Shown: positions 38,107 to 46,154 of the stretch, piece after piece
Layout: every line of letters starts with the position of its first letter
Numbering within the stretch: the stretch's first letter is position 1
DNA from: Amycolatopsis coloradensis
Lineage (GTDB): Bacteria; Actinomycetota; Actinomycetes; Mycobacteriales; Pseudonocardiaceae
Direction: 5' to 3'
DNA length: 56,462 nucleotides
Assembly (NCBI RefSeq): GCF_037997115.1
Contig: NZ_CP150484.1
Coordinates: 4,117,913-4,174,374, forward strand
Made by a program: the position numbers and the translations under genes
The notes under the pieces: model-generated
Database searches by the model: none
Told to the model about the DNA's origin: nothing
What the model saw: only the letters and a program-made list of their open reading frames with translations

Positions 38107-38688
38107 GTGGACACCCTCGACACGCTGCGCACCCGCAAGAAGGCGGCGACGCGGCAATCGCTGCACGAGGCCGCGCTCCGGCTGGCGATGGAGCACGGGC
38201 TGGACGGCGTGACCGTCGAGGACATCGCCGACGCGGTGGGCGTCTCCCGGCGGACGTTCTCGAACTACTTCGCGAACAAAGAGGACGCGATCCTGCACGC
38301 CGACCGCGAGCGCACCGGGCTGCTGGTGTCGCTGGTCGAGGGCAGGCCGCCGGGCGAGAAGCCCTGGCAGGCGCTGCGGGCGGCGTGCCGGGAGCTGTAC
38401 CGGGCGCACCCCGTCCCCGACCGTGAATGGGTGGCGCAGCTACGGCTGCTGCGACGGCATCCGTCGCTGCTCGCGCGGCAGGCGGGCGATCAGTTCGCTC
38501 TCGAACGCGACCTGATCGCGGTGCTGCTCGCCAGGGGGCACGGCCTCGATCAGGAGCTGGCCAGGCTCACCGCGGCGACCTTTCTCGCCACGTTGCGGAC
38601 GGGGAACGTGCTGTGGCTGGAAGGTCCGGAGGAGCAGCCGCTTCCCGAGCTGGTGGACCGGTTGCTGGGCCGCGTTCAGCTCCGGTGA
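38107..38688 (+). CDS. TetR-family regulator of the MFS exporter
   Basis: 193 residues. HTH RQSLHEAALRLAMEHGLDGVTVEDIADAVGVSRRTFSNYFANKEDAIL; the C-terminal domain is short and Arg/Leu-rich, as in AcrR-type regulators with TetR_C_17-like domains. GTG 38107 lies 6 nt after TACGCT, so leaderless. The palindrome 30 bp upstream should let it repress itself and the divergent DHA2 pump until a drug binds. Confidence 0.93.
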   Translation: MDTLDTLRTRKKAATRQSLHEAALRLAMEHGLDGVTVEDIADAVGVSRRTFSNYFANKEDAILHADRERTGLLVSLVEGRPPGEKPWQALRAACRELYRAHPVPDREWVAQLRLLRRHPSLLARQAGDQFALERDLIAVLLARGHGLDQELARLTAATFLATLRTGNVLWLEGPEEQPLPELVDRLLGRVQLR

Positions 38689-38699
38689 CCGAGGGCTGA

Positions 38700-39012
38700 G
38701 CGGGACTCCTGCGGCCACATCACGGCGAGGGCCGTGGGCTCCACGTCGTCGACGGGCAGGTACGTGATACCCACCTGTCCCAGAACGCTCTCGCGGAGAT
38801 CATGTCCGACGTCCTCGGGCGGTCGGTGCGCTATCGGCAGGTGTCCATTGAGGACTTCCGCGCGACGCAACTCGAACATGGTCGACATGATGCTCGCCAA
38901 GGAGGCGGGGGTCGACAACGCCGAGCCGCGGACTCCGGAAGTGACCACGCCGACGACGTTCCGTCAGTGGTGCGAAGAGGTGCTCAAGCCGGCGGTCGGC
39001 TCGGTGCACTGA
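38700..39012 (+). pseudogene. NmrA-like NAD(P)-binding protein, C-terminal remnant
   Basis: Two frames give the tail of an NmrA/atypical short-chain dehydrogenase: DGQVRDTHLSQNALAEIMSD, then VLGRSVRYRQVSIEDFRATQLEHG, and after a shift near 38880 MVDMMLAKEAGVDNAEPRTPEV, TTFRQWCEEVLKPAV-stop. The NAD-binding half is missing. It lies in the 334-bp space after the TetR gene and contains nothing else that I can support. Confidence 0.75.
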
Positions 39013-39022
39013 CGGAGCCTCG

Positions 39023-39688
39023 TCAGATCGAGCCGGTGCGCAACGCGAAGGCGACGGCGTGCGTGCGGTTGTGCAGGCCGTATCGAGACATCACCCGGTG
39101 GAGGACGTTCTTCACGGTGCTCTCCGAATAGGCGAGTTCGGTCGCGATCTCTTCCGTGCCATGGCCGTCGGCCAGCAGGCGGAGGACTTCTCGTTCCCGG
39201 TCGGACAGGCCGGACAACGCGAGGCCGTTGGGGGCCAGCAGGTCTTCCTGGATCCGTTCGAGCTGGGAGAGCAGGCTGCCCTGCAGGCGCGGTGGCAGCA
39301 CGCCCGCGCCCTGGCTGACCGCGAGGATCGTCCGCACCAGATGCTCGCCGTCGAGGTCGCGCCGCGGCAGCAACGCGGCCATGCCACATTCGATCGCCGT
39401 CATCAGCACCTGGACCGGGAAATGGTCGGTGACGATCACGCATCTCGGTGGCGTGGCGAGTGTCGACGCGGCGCGAACCTGGCGGAGGAACGTGAAAACC
39501 CCGTCGCCGATCGAATCTCCGACCGTCACGATGACTTCGGCGGGTCCGAGGTCGGTGCCGGGCAGCACGTCCAGCCGATCGTCGGCGCCGAGGATGCTCG
39601 TCGTGCCGAGCCCGGCCAGCAGGTCCGGGGCGTACACGGCGACTCTGACGCGATCGGTCGTCCTGCTGGTCTTCTCCCCGTGAATCAT
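39023..39688 (-). CDS. Orphan LuxR-type regulator A, degenerate receiver
   Basis: 221 residues. C-terminal LuxR HTH (LSGLSDREREVLRLLADGHGTEEIATELAYSESTVKNVLHRVMSRYGLHNRTHAVAFALRTGSI). The N-terminal 140 residues fold like a receiver, but the acidic pocket and phospho-acceptor Asp are not in place, so phosphorylation is unlikely. Two paralogues lie at 42854 and 43496. ATG 39688. A TTGACA promoter with a palindrome between -35 and -10 stands upstream (39742-39770), probably bound by a regulator such as the TetR encoded just above. Confidence 0.9.
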   Translation of the reverse strand: MIHGEKTSRTTDRVRVAVYAPDLLAGLGTTSILGADDRLDVLPGTDLGPAEVIVTVGDSIGDGVFTFLRQVRAASTLATPPRCVIVTDHFPVQVLMTAIECGMAALLPRRDLDGEHLVRTILAVSQGAGVLPPRLQGSLLSQLERIQEDLLAPNGLALSGLSDREREVLRLLADGHGTEEIATELAYSESTVKNVLHRVMSRYGLHNRTHAVAFALRTGSI

Positions 39689-39741
39689 GGCGAAGTCCCC
39701 ATCCGAAGGCGCCAGCGTTAATAGCTATTGCGTTACTTAGA

Positions 39742-39770
39742 AGGTATAACCATACAACGTTGTATGTCAA
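39742..39770 (-). promoter_or_regulatory. Sigma70-type promoter with embedded palindrome
   Basis: On the minus strand TTGACA (39770-39765) and TATACC (39748-39743) are 16 nt apart. The spacer contains the perfect 14-bp palindrome ATACAACGTTGTAT (39752-39765), overlapping the -35. A repressor bound there would shut off orphan regulator A. The segment is unusually AT-rich for this genome. Confidence 0.75.
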
Positions 39771-39842
39771 CCTCGGCCGGCCGCGTCGTCACAGGGCAAG
39801 ACGCCCGCCGGGTGGGAAAGGTTCACTGCGAAGGCGATCGGG

Positions 39843-40490
39843 TCACCGGGTCGTGAGATCGTCCAGTTCGTCCGCGATCAACAGGTCGGGGTCGAACTTC
39901 ATGCCGGTGAAGTGGCCGGCGAGTTCGAGCGAGAGCACGCCGTGCAGCCGGGTCCAGAACGAGAGCGCGCGGTGTAGCGTCGAGGACGGTGCCGGATCGT
40001 CGCCCGCCCAGTCGCGATGGCCGTCCAGATGCTTGTCGAACGGGGTTTCCGGCTTGTCCACGGTGAACGCGCGGCACGCTTCGAGCAGCACGGCCATGAC
40101 CTCGCTCGAGATGGCGGTGGTGTCCTCGGGCGCGTGGTAGCCGGGAACGGGCGTGCCGTAGATGAGGAAGTAGCGCTGCGGGTCGCTCCGGGCCCAGTCC
40201 CGGATGGTGACGGCGAGCCCGGCCAGATCGGCGCCGCCGTCGAACGCCGCGCGAACGGTGTCGGCGAGGCTCCGGTACGCGTCGCGGATGAGCGCGGTGA
40301 CGAGATCGTCGCGGCTGGCGAAGTACCGGTACAGGGCGGGACCGCTCATCCCGACCTGTTTGGCGATCGCGTTGAGCGACAGCGCGGGCACCCCGGCGGC
40401 GGCGATCTGTTCCCACGCGTGCTGCTTGATCTCCGCGCGCACCTGGTCGCGATAGCGCTCCCGCGGGCTCTGCCCGTCCGCGTCCGTCAT
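39843..40490 (-). CDS. TetR-family regulator with TetR_C_13-like domain
   Basis: 215 residues. HTH VRAEIKQHAWEQIAAAGVPALSLNAIAKQVGMSGPALYRYFASRDDLVTALIRDAY; C-terminal ligand domain with DPQRYFLIYGTPVPGYHAPEDTT, typical of the WHG-type TetR proteins. ATG 40490 overlaps the stop of the STAND gene (ATGA), so it is its operon partner. The palindrome 73 bp below its stop codon, before orphan LuxR A, is a candidate binding site. Confidence 0.92.
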   Translation of the reverse strand: MTDADGQSPRERYRDQVRAEIKQHAWEQIAAAGVPALSLNAIAKQVGMSGPALYRYFASRDDLVTALIRDAYRSLADTVRAAFDGGADLAGLAVTIRDWARSDPQRYFLIYGTPVPGYHAPEDTTAISSEVMAVLLEACRAFTVDKPETPFDKHLDGHRDWAGDDPAPSSTLHRALSFWTRLHGVLSLELAGHFTGMKFDPDLLIADELDDLTTR

Positions 40491-42760
40491 CGGCCCTCCC
40501 GCTCTGTCGGTCCGAAGCTTAGTCGGCGCTCCGCTGGCAGGAGCGCCAGTTCGGCCGAAGCCTGCTCGCGCAACGCGCCGGAGGACGGCCCGGCGGAGAG
40601 GTCCATGGCCAGGGTGAGGCACTCCCTGGCTTCCTCGAAGGCACCGGCCTCCCGCCAGGCCCGCCCCTCGCGGAAGGCGCAGGTCGCCTCCAAGGCGTCG
40701 AAACCGCCTTCCCAGGCGAGCCATCGGCCGGTGCGGTAGTGGCCCGCCGCCTCCCGCCATTCGGCGAGATCGCCGAGCACGTCGCCGATGGCGCGCAGGG
40801 TCAGGGCCTTCAGCAGCCGATGGAAACCGGGGTACGTCTCGCCCGCCAGGCGCTCGGCGTCGGAAAGCACGGCCCGGTGCACGGCGAGCGCTTCGGAATG
40901 CCGTCCGGCGTTGAGCAGCGCGCGCCCGTAGAGGTTGCGTGCCGTGGTCTGCCCGTCCCAGAACGGGAGTTCGCGCGCCAGCTCGTACCCGCGCTTCGCG
41001 AACTCGAACGCTTCATCGTCTCTTCCGGTCAACCGCAGCACCTGGCCGAGATAGATGGACGCCCAGGTCTGCTCGACGCGGTCGCCGATCCCGGCGGCGA
41101 TGTCCAGCGCGCGGCGGTGCGCCGCCACAGCGCCCTCGTCGTCGCCGAGACAGACGCTGGCGGCCCAGCCGACGAAGTTGAGCAGCTTCGCCTCGGCCCC
41201 GGCGTCGCCGAGCGCGTTCGCCGCGGCCGCGCCGAGCGAGAAGATCTCCCACCACGGCCGCTGGGTACTCCGCCCGTCGGAGTACCAGTGCAACGCGACG
41301 GCGAGGTCCCTGACCTCCCGCTGCATACCCTTCCGTGCCGCCACGCGGTGCGCGGCGACCCAGTTCCCGCCTTCGACGTCCAGCCAGCGGGCGCTCTCTT
41401 CCCGTGAGCCGAACCGGCCGGTCTCCGGCGCCTTGGGGTAGAACAGCCTGGCCGCCTCCGCCGCCTTGCCGAGCAGATGGGCGAGCACGGTGTCCCGTGC
41501 GGCCGGGTCTTCCTCCGCTTCGAACCGTTCCTCGGCGAACAGGCGAATCAGGTCATGGAACTGGTGCCGCTCCGGTTCCGCCGTGGTCTGCAGGAGGCTG
41601 GCGTCGACGAGTTCGTCGAGCTGGTCGCGGACGTCGGCGGGCGACGCGCCGGAGACGACGGCCGCGAGTTCGAGACCGAAGTCGGCGCCGGGCACGGTCG
41701 CCAGCAACCGGAACAGCCGCCGAGCCTCGGGCGAGACCGCGCGGTAGGACAGGTCGAAAGCCGAGCGCAGCCGCAGATCGCCCGCCGCGAGCGCGCGCAG
41801 CCGGGTGCTTTCGTCGCGCAGCCGGTCGGCGAGCTGGGCCAGGGACCACTGCGGCCGGGTGGCGAGCCGGTTGCCCGCGATCCTGAGCGCGAGCGGCAGA
41901 TACCCGCACAGCTCGGCGAGTTCGCGTGCCGCGGCGGGCTCCGCCCGCACCCGGTCGGCGCCGACGATCTTGGCGAGCAGGCCGGTCGCGCCGTCGTCCG
42001 AAAGCGCTTCGAGCCCGAGCCACCGGGCGCCTTCGAGCCCGGCGAGCGTCCGGCGGCAGGTGATCAGGGTGAGGGAGCCGGGCCCGGTGACCAGCAGTGG
42101 CCGGATCTGCGCTTCGTCGGCCGCGTTGTCGAGCAGCAGCAGGACTTTGCGGCCTTCGAGCAGCATCCGCAGCAACGCCGACCGTTCGGCTTCGGACGCG
42201 GGCACCTGCCCCGGCGCGACGTCCAGCGCGCGCAGCAGCCGGTCGAGCGCGGTCCCGGCGCTCAGCGGTCGTTCGTCCATCCCGCGCAGGTCCACCGCGT
42301 AGCCCCCGTCCGGGAACTCCGCGCGCCACAGATCCGCGGCGGTCACCGCGAGCGCGGTCTTCCCGACCCCGGCCTGCCCGACGATCGCGACCACGCCACC
42401 ACCTTCGGCGACCTTCGCGGACAGCTGCTCCAGCTCGCTTTCGCGGCCGGACAGATCCGCGGTGGGCGCGGGCAGCGCGCACGTCGCCGCGGCCTGGGCG
42501 GCCAGCGCCGGATTCCGGCGACGTCCCTGTTTGGCGACGGTCAGGAAGAACTCCCGGTCGCCGCCGGTCAGGCCGAGCGCGTCGGCCAGCACCTCGGCGG
42601 AGCGTTGCTGGGCGGCTCGCGCGCGGCCGCGCTCCAGTTCGCGGAGGGCACGGACACTGATACCGGAGGCCTCGGCCAGGCGCCCCTGTGTCCACCCCGC
42701 GGCCCGCCGGTGTTCGAGCAGGAGCTTGCCGAACACCGACCGCTTTTCGTTCGCCTCCAC
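40487..42760 (-). CDS. XRE / NB-ARC / TPR (STAND) regulator
   Basis: 757 residues from GTG 42760. XRE HTH at 8-62 (RRAAGWTQGRLAEASGISVRALRELERGRA), NB-ARC ATPase from about 105 (Walker A G128-QAGVGKT, Walker B KVLLLLDNA, ITCRRTLAGL, LCGYLPLALRIAGNRL), winged-helix part around 340-430, and TPR repeats from about 450 (GDDEGAVAAHRRALDIAAGIGDRVEQTW; GRDDEAFEFAKRGYELA; GRHSEALAVHRAVLSDA). This is the AfsR/GutR-like STAND class: ligand binding to TPRs should open the ATPase and switch DNA binding. Start uncertain (no good ribosome site). Stop overlaps the TetR start. It lies between two orphan LuxR regulators. Confidence 0.9.
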   Translation of the reverse strand: MEANEKRSVFGKLLLEHRRAAGWTQGRLAEASGISVRALRELERGRARAAQQRSAEVLADALGLTGGDREFFLTVAKQGRRRNPALAAQAAATCALPAPTADLSGRESELEQLSAKVAEGGGVVAIVGQAGVGKTALAVTAADLWRAEFPDGGYAVDLRGMDERPLSAGTALDRLLRALDVAPGQVPASEAERSALLRMLLEGRKVLLLLDNAADEAQIRPLLVTGPGSLTLITCRRTLAGLEGARWLGLEALSDDGATGLLAKIVGADRVRAEPAAARELAELCGYLPLALRIAGNRLATRPQWSLAQLADRLRDESTRLRALAAGDLRLRSAFDLSYRAVSPEARRLFRLLATVPGADFGLELAAVVSGASPADVRDQLDELVDASLLQTTAEPERHQFHDLIRLFAEERFEAEEDPAARDTVLAHLLGKAAEAARLFYPKAPETGRFGSREESARWLDVEGGNWVAAHRVAARKGMQREVRDLAVALHWYSDGRSTQRPWWEIFSLGAAAANALGDAGAEAKLLNFVGWAASVCLGDDEGAVAAHRRALDIAAGIGDRVEQTWASIYLGQVLRLTGRDDEAFEFAKRGYELARELPFWDGQTTARNLYGRALLNAGRHSEALAVHRAVLSDAERLAGETYPGFHRLLKALTLRAIGDVLGDLAEWREAAGHYRTGRWLAWEGGFDALEATCAFREGRAWREAGAFEEARECLTLAMDLSAGPSSGALREQASAELALLPAERRLSFGPTEREGR

Positions 42761-42853
42761 CGCGGCCCATTCAACCGGCAGGCTTCCGATGACGAAAAGC
42801 TGCCCCCTGCTTCCGCTTGTCCGGCCTTCTCGCGGGCCGGTTACCTGGAAGGC

Positions 42854-43489
42854 ATGTCGACGATCATGACGACGCCCGTCCGCCCGGTCGTGCGGACCGA
42901 GGAGATCCGGGTCGCCGTGCACGCCGCCGATCCGCTGGTGCGGGCGGGGCTGCGCAGCGCGCTCGGCGACGGGCCCGGCATCAGCTTGCGCGAAGACCCT
43001 GCGCAGGCCGACGTCCTCGTCGCCGTCGCGGGGAACGACCCGCGGCGCATCCCGGCCGGGTCCGCGCGGCTGGTCCTGGTGGCCGATGAGCCCAACCAGG
43101 CCGAACTGTGGGCCGCGGTGGAACGCGGGCTCGCCGTCGTCGTCGCGCGCTCCGAGGCGACGCCGGGGCGGCTGCTGCGCGCGGTCGCCGACGCCCACGC
43201 CGGCCGGGGCGATCTTCCCGCCGATCAGCTCGGCAGCCTGCTCCGCGGGATTTCGCGGCTGCACAAGGAAGTCCTCGAGCCCCGCGAGCTCACGCTCAGC
43301 GGTCTGTCGCCGCGCGAGACCGAAGTCCTCCGGCTGCTCGCGGAAGGATTCGACACCGCCGAGATCGCCCGGCGGGTGGCCTACTCCGACCGGACCGTGA
43401 AGAACATCCTGCACGGCCTGCTCAGCCGGTTCAATCTGCGCAACCGCACCCACGTCGTGGCGTACGCGCTGCGCGAGGGTCTCATTTGA
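42854..43489 (+). CDS. Orphan LuxR-type regulator B, degenerate receiver
   Basis: 211 residues, paralogous to regulators A and C in the HTH (LSGLSPRETEVLRLLAEGFDTAEIARRVAYSDRTVKNILHGLLSRFNLRNRTHVVAYALREGLI). The receiver-like N-terminus (EIRVAVHAADPLVRAGLRSALGDGP) lacks a clear phospho-acceptor Asp. ATG 42854 follows GGAAGG and lies 7 nt after TTACCT. Divergent from the STAND gene, 94 bp away, and convergent with regulator C, 6 bp away. The arrangement suggests local cross-regulation. Confidence 0.9.
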   Translation: MSTIMTTPVRPVVRTEEIRVAVHAADPLVRAGLRSALGDGPGISLREDPAQADVLVAVAGNDPRRIPAGSARLVLVADEPNQAELWAAVERGLAVVVARSEATPGRLLRAVADAHAGRGDLPADQLGSLLRGISRLHKEVLEPRELTLSGLSPRETEVLRLLAEGFDTAEIARRVAYSDRTVKNILHGLLSRFNLRNRTHVVAYALREGLI

Positions 43490-43495
43490 GCGTCT

Positions 43496-44119
43496 TCAGA
43501 TGACCCCTTCCCGGATCGCGTAGGCCACCGCGTGCGACCGGTTCCGCAGCCGTAGCCGGTCGGTGACGGCGTAGATGACGTTCTTGACCGTGCGCTCCGA
43601 ATAGGCGAGTTCGGTGGCGATCTCCTGTGTGTCGAGCCCGTCGGCCATCAGGCGGAGGACATCGATCTCCCGTGAGGAGAGCGCCGCCCCGGCGGGCCCG
43701 GCCGGCGCGAGCATCTCCCGGTGCAGCCGCTCGGCGTGTTCGGCCAGCCTGCCGAGCAGATCCCGCGGTGGGCCCACGGCGCCCGACGCGGCGACACGGA
43801 CGCTGTCGGCCACCCGGGAGTCGGTCATCGCCGACCTCGGCAGGATGGCGACCACCCGGCACGACACCGCCACCGCGAGGCCGCCCTCCTCGATCCGGTC
43901 GGTCACCAGCACGATCGGCTTGCCGAATTCGGCGGTGGCCGCACGCAACGCGGTGACCGCGTCGCCGGAAAGCCGGTCGAACGCGGCGACGACGACATCG
44001 GTTTCGTCCCGTGCCCGGTCTGCGGCCACCTGCACGGACGGGCGCGCTTCGAGGAGGTCGACCATTCCGGCCTTCGTGATGGGGTCCAGTGCGCAGACGC
44101 TCACCCGAACTGGTCGCAT
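43496..44119 (-). CDS. Orphan LuxR-type regulator C, degenerate receiver
   Basis: 207 residues, third paralogue (HTH LSSREIDVLRLMADGLDTQEIATELAYSERTVKNVIYAVTDRLRLRNRSHAVAYAIREGVI). The N-terminus VRVSVCALDPITKAGMVDLLEAR is receiver-like with D-P at the acidic pocket but without the usual phospho-acceptor. ATG 44119 after AGAAGAGAG. Convergent with regulator B (stops 6 bp apart). Receptor function may be taken by small-molecule binding, as in other atypical response regulators. Confidence 0.9.
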   Translation of the reverse strand: MRPVRVSVCALDPITKAGMVDLLEARPSVQVAADRARDETDVVVAAFDRLSGDAVTALRAATAEFGKPIVLVTDRIEEGGLAVAVSCRVVAILPRSAMTDSRVADSVRVAASGAVGPPRDLLGRLAEHAERLHREMLAPAGPAGAALSSREIDVLRLMADGLDTQEIATELAYSERTVKNVIYAVTDRLRLRNRSHAVAYAIREGVI

Positions 44120-44433
44120 ATGCTCTCTTCTGTCCACTGTGGATCTTCGTTCTGTCAAGAGCCGCAGGGACAAAAAGCGTTACCCGCATGAGCGGGTGGT
44201 GCTCTTGTACGGTGGGGAACCGGGTAGCGGCCCGCCTCGGGTGACCCCCACACGCGATGGCGGGTCGCTTCCTTCCCGCGCGGCTCGTGGCGATTCTGGC
44301 CCGCCGTGAACGATCCCGGCAACGCGTACGCCCGCGTCCTGCTTCCCCCGCCAGTGGAGACTGGACGAAGGGGCAAAACGGCTCTGACCTGCATTGATGC
44401 CATTTTGGCGCATCGTGGCGCCAAGTTGGCCTT

Positions 44434-44559
44434 CGCGGATTGCTGCTCGGCACTCCGATCGGCAGCAGCGGCCGGCTCGCGATCGGCTGGTGCGTCTTGC
44501 TCTCGGTCGCCGGGTATGTGTGGTCGAAGTCCTTGTTCGCCAAGGAACGCGACCGCTGA
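44434..44559 (+). pseudogene. Relic of an ABC-2 permease C-terminus
   Basis: One frame reads RGLLLGTPIGSSGRLAIGWC, VLLSVAGYVWSKSLFAKERD and stops at TGA 44557-44559. This is the typical last loop plus final membrane helix of DrrB-type antibiotic-exporter permeases (LAIxWC...Y.W...LF). The rest of the gene is absent. It is unlike the intact permease at 46151, so it belonged to another transporter. Confidence 0.7.
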
Positions 44560-44633
44560 ACCGGGACCTGAACCGCTTGGTCTTTCTCGCATTCAGTCGA
44601 CTGATTGCGGGGCCGGTCCGATCACGCACGACC

Positions 44634-44672
44634 GTGGGGATTTCGGGACATCCAACGTCCCGAAATCCACAC
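44634..44672. terminator. Strong hairpin after the permease relic
   Basis: GTGGGGATTTCGGGAC (44634-44649) and GTCCCGAAATCCACAC (44657-44672) pair in 15 of 16 positions with a 7-nt loop. It lies 43 bp beyond the stop of the TAP-like peptidase gene on the other strand and can serve as its terminator. Confidence 0.75.
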
Positions 44673-44714
44673 AGTGCCGCATCAGCGGTCCAGTCAGGAC
44701 CGACAAACGCCGGA

Positions 44715-46154
44715 TCAGCAGGCGAAATCATCCCGCGGTCGCGTCCCGCCGACCAGGAACTCCGTCGCGAGGTCGTTCGCGCACTGGTTGTCCTTGTACA
44801 GGTACGCCAGATGTCCGCCCTGGTCGACGGTGACCATCCTGGCCCGGTCGCCGAAGGCTTGACGCAGCTTCCGTGCGCCCGCCGGCGGAGTGGCCGGGTC
44901 GCGGAGGTTCTGCACGATCAGGACGTTCGACGGGCCGCGGCCGGTGATCTTCACGGGCGGTTCGATCGGTTCGGAAGGCCAGAACGCGCACGGCGTGATG
45001 TTCGCGGCCGCGGCGCCGAACAGCGGGTGGCGGAAGCGGTCGATGGCGACGTTGCGCCGGTAGGTCTCGACGTCCTCCGGCCAGTCGGAGTCGTTGCAGA
45101 TCACGTGCAGCTGACTCGCGATGTAGTTGTCCGACGGGTAATCGGCGCCAAAGGAAGTCGGTACGGGTTTCCCGGTGTCGAGCGCGCGCCAGGTCTCGGC
45201 CAGATGCGGCAATTGCTTGTCGTAGTAGAGATCGGCGAACGTGACGTGGCGGAACACCTGGCCGTTGTAGCCGTCCGGGCTCGGTGTCCTGTCCAGCCGC
45301 GCGGCGAGCTCGAAGTACTTCGCCGTCACCTGCGCCGGCGTCCGGCCCAAGCCGTATTCGGGCTTGGAGGCGGCGAACTTCGCGAAGTCCGGGAAGCGGT
45401 CTTCGACGCCCTGGCCGAACAGGCGCGAGAAGGAGGCGTCCCAGCCGCCGGGGCCGGTCGCGCTGTCGAGCAGGAACCGGTCGCTGCGCTCGGGGAACAA
45501 CGACGTGTACACCGAGCCGAGGTAGGTGCCGTACGAAATCCCGAAGTAGTTCACCTTCCGCTCGCCGAGCGCCTCGCGCACCCGGTCCATGTCGCGGGCG
45601 GTGTTGGCGGTGGTCAGGTACGGCAGGAGCGGGGCGGTGGCCGAGGAACCGCATTTCGCGGCGACGGCGGCGACCCGCCGCGCCTCGGTGGTGACGTCGG
45701 CCGAGTTCCCGGCGTACCTCGGGATGTTGCTCGGATGCTCCGCGGGGGACAGTCCGCACGTCACCGGCGTGCTGTTGTGGACGCCGCGCGGGTTCATCCC
45801 GATGACGTCGTAGCTGTCCAGCACCTCCTGCGGGATGTTCAGTTTCTTGAGGGTGGCCGGGAAAGCCAGCCCTTCACCGCCGGGGCCGCCGGTGTTGGTG
45901 AGCAGTACGCCGCGGCGCTTCTGCGGTTCGGTGCTCGCCAGGCGGGAGATCGCGATCTCGATCGTCCTGCCGCCGGGGTCGCGGTAGTCCAGCGGGACCT
46001 GGATGGTGCCGCAGTCCAGGCCGAGGCCCGCCGCCTCTTCGGGACACGGCCCCCAGTTCGGCGCAGGTGCCGCCGACGCGACCGCCGGGGTCGCCGTGGT
46101 CACCAAGGCGGCGACGAGAACAGGAAGAAGTTTCATTCCACTTCGGACGGTCAT
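44715..46154 (-). CDS. Secreted alpha/beta hydrolase with TAP-like C-terminal domain
   Basis: 479 residues. Signal peptide (MKLLPVLVAALVTTATPAVASA). Alpha/beta-hydrolase core with LLTNTGGPGGEGLAF (oxyanion region), nucleophile in FGISYGTYLGSVYTSLFPE, then the TAP_C domain carrying NLRDPATPPAGARKL (Asp) and VTVDQGGHLAYLYKDNQC (His). Similar to Streptomyces tripeptidyl aminopeptidases and SCO-type proteases. ATG 46154 overlaps the permease stop (ATGA), so it is the third gene of the ABC operon; an internal ATG 46136 would also give a full signal peptide. Perhaps it processes an exported peptide. Confidence 0.92.
   Translation of the reverse strand: MTVRSGMKLLPVLVAALVTTATPAVASAAPAPNWGPCPEEAAGLGLDCGTIQVPLDYRDPGGRTIEIAISRLASTEPQKRRGVLLTNTGGPGGEGLAFPATLKKLNIPQEVLDSYDVIGMNPRGVHNSTPVTCGLSPAEHPSNIPRYAGNSADVTTEARRVAAVAAKCGSSATAPLLPYLTTANTARDMDRVREALGERKVNYFGISYGTYLGSVYTSLFPERSDRFLLDSATGPGGWDASFSRLFGQGVEDRFPDFAKFAASKPEYGLGRTPAQVTAKYFELAARLDRTPSPDGYNGQVFRHVTFADLYYDKQLPHLAETWRALDTGKPVPTSFGADYPSDNYIASQLHVICNDSDWPEDVETYRRNVAIDRFRHPLFGAAAANITPCAFWPSEPIEPPVKITGRGPSNVLIVQNLRDPATPPAGARKLRQAFGDRARMVTVDQGGHLAYLYKDNQCANDLATEFLVGGTRPRDDFAC

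Larger units (their letters stand above)
44120..44714. other. 595-bp stretch without an intact gene
   Basis: Holds the promoter side of orphan regulator C, a small hairpin ACCCGC-N4-GCGGGT at 44182-44197, a 7-bp repeat TTGGCGC/GCGCCAA at 44405-44424, an ABC permease relic (44434-44559) and a strong terminator-like hairpin (44634-44672). GC content drops locally around 44390-44440. Open frames here lack ribosome sites and conserved content. Confidence 0.7.

Noticed and set aside
40487..42760. Anti-phage NLR-type defence protein
   Set aside because: The XRE domain and TPR tail fit the actinobacterial STAND regulators; no effector (nuclease, TIR, transmembrane) domain is visible.
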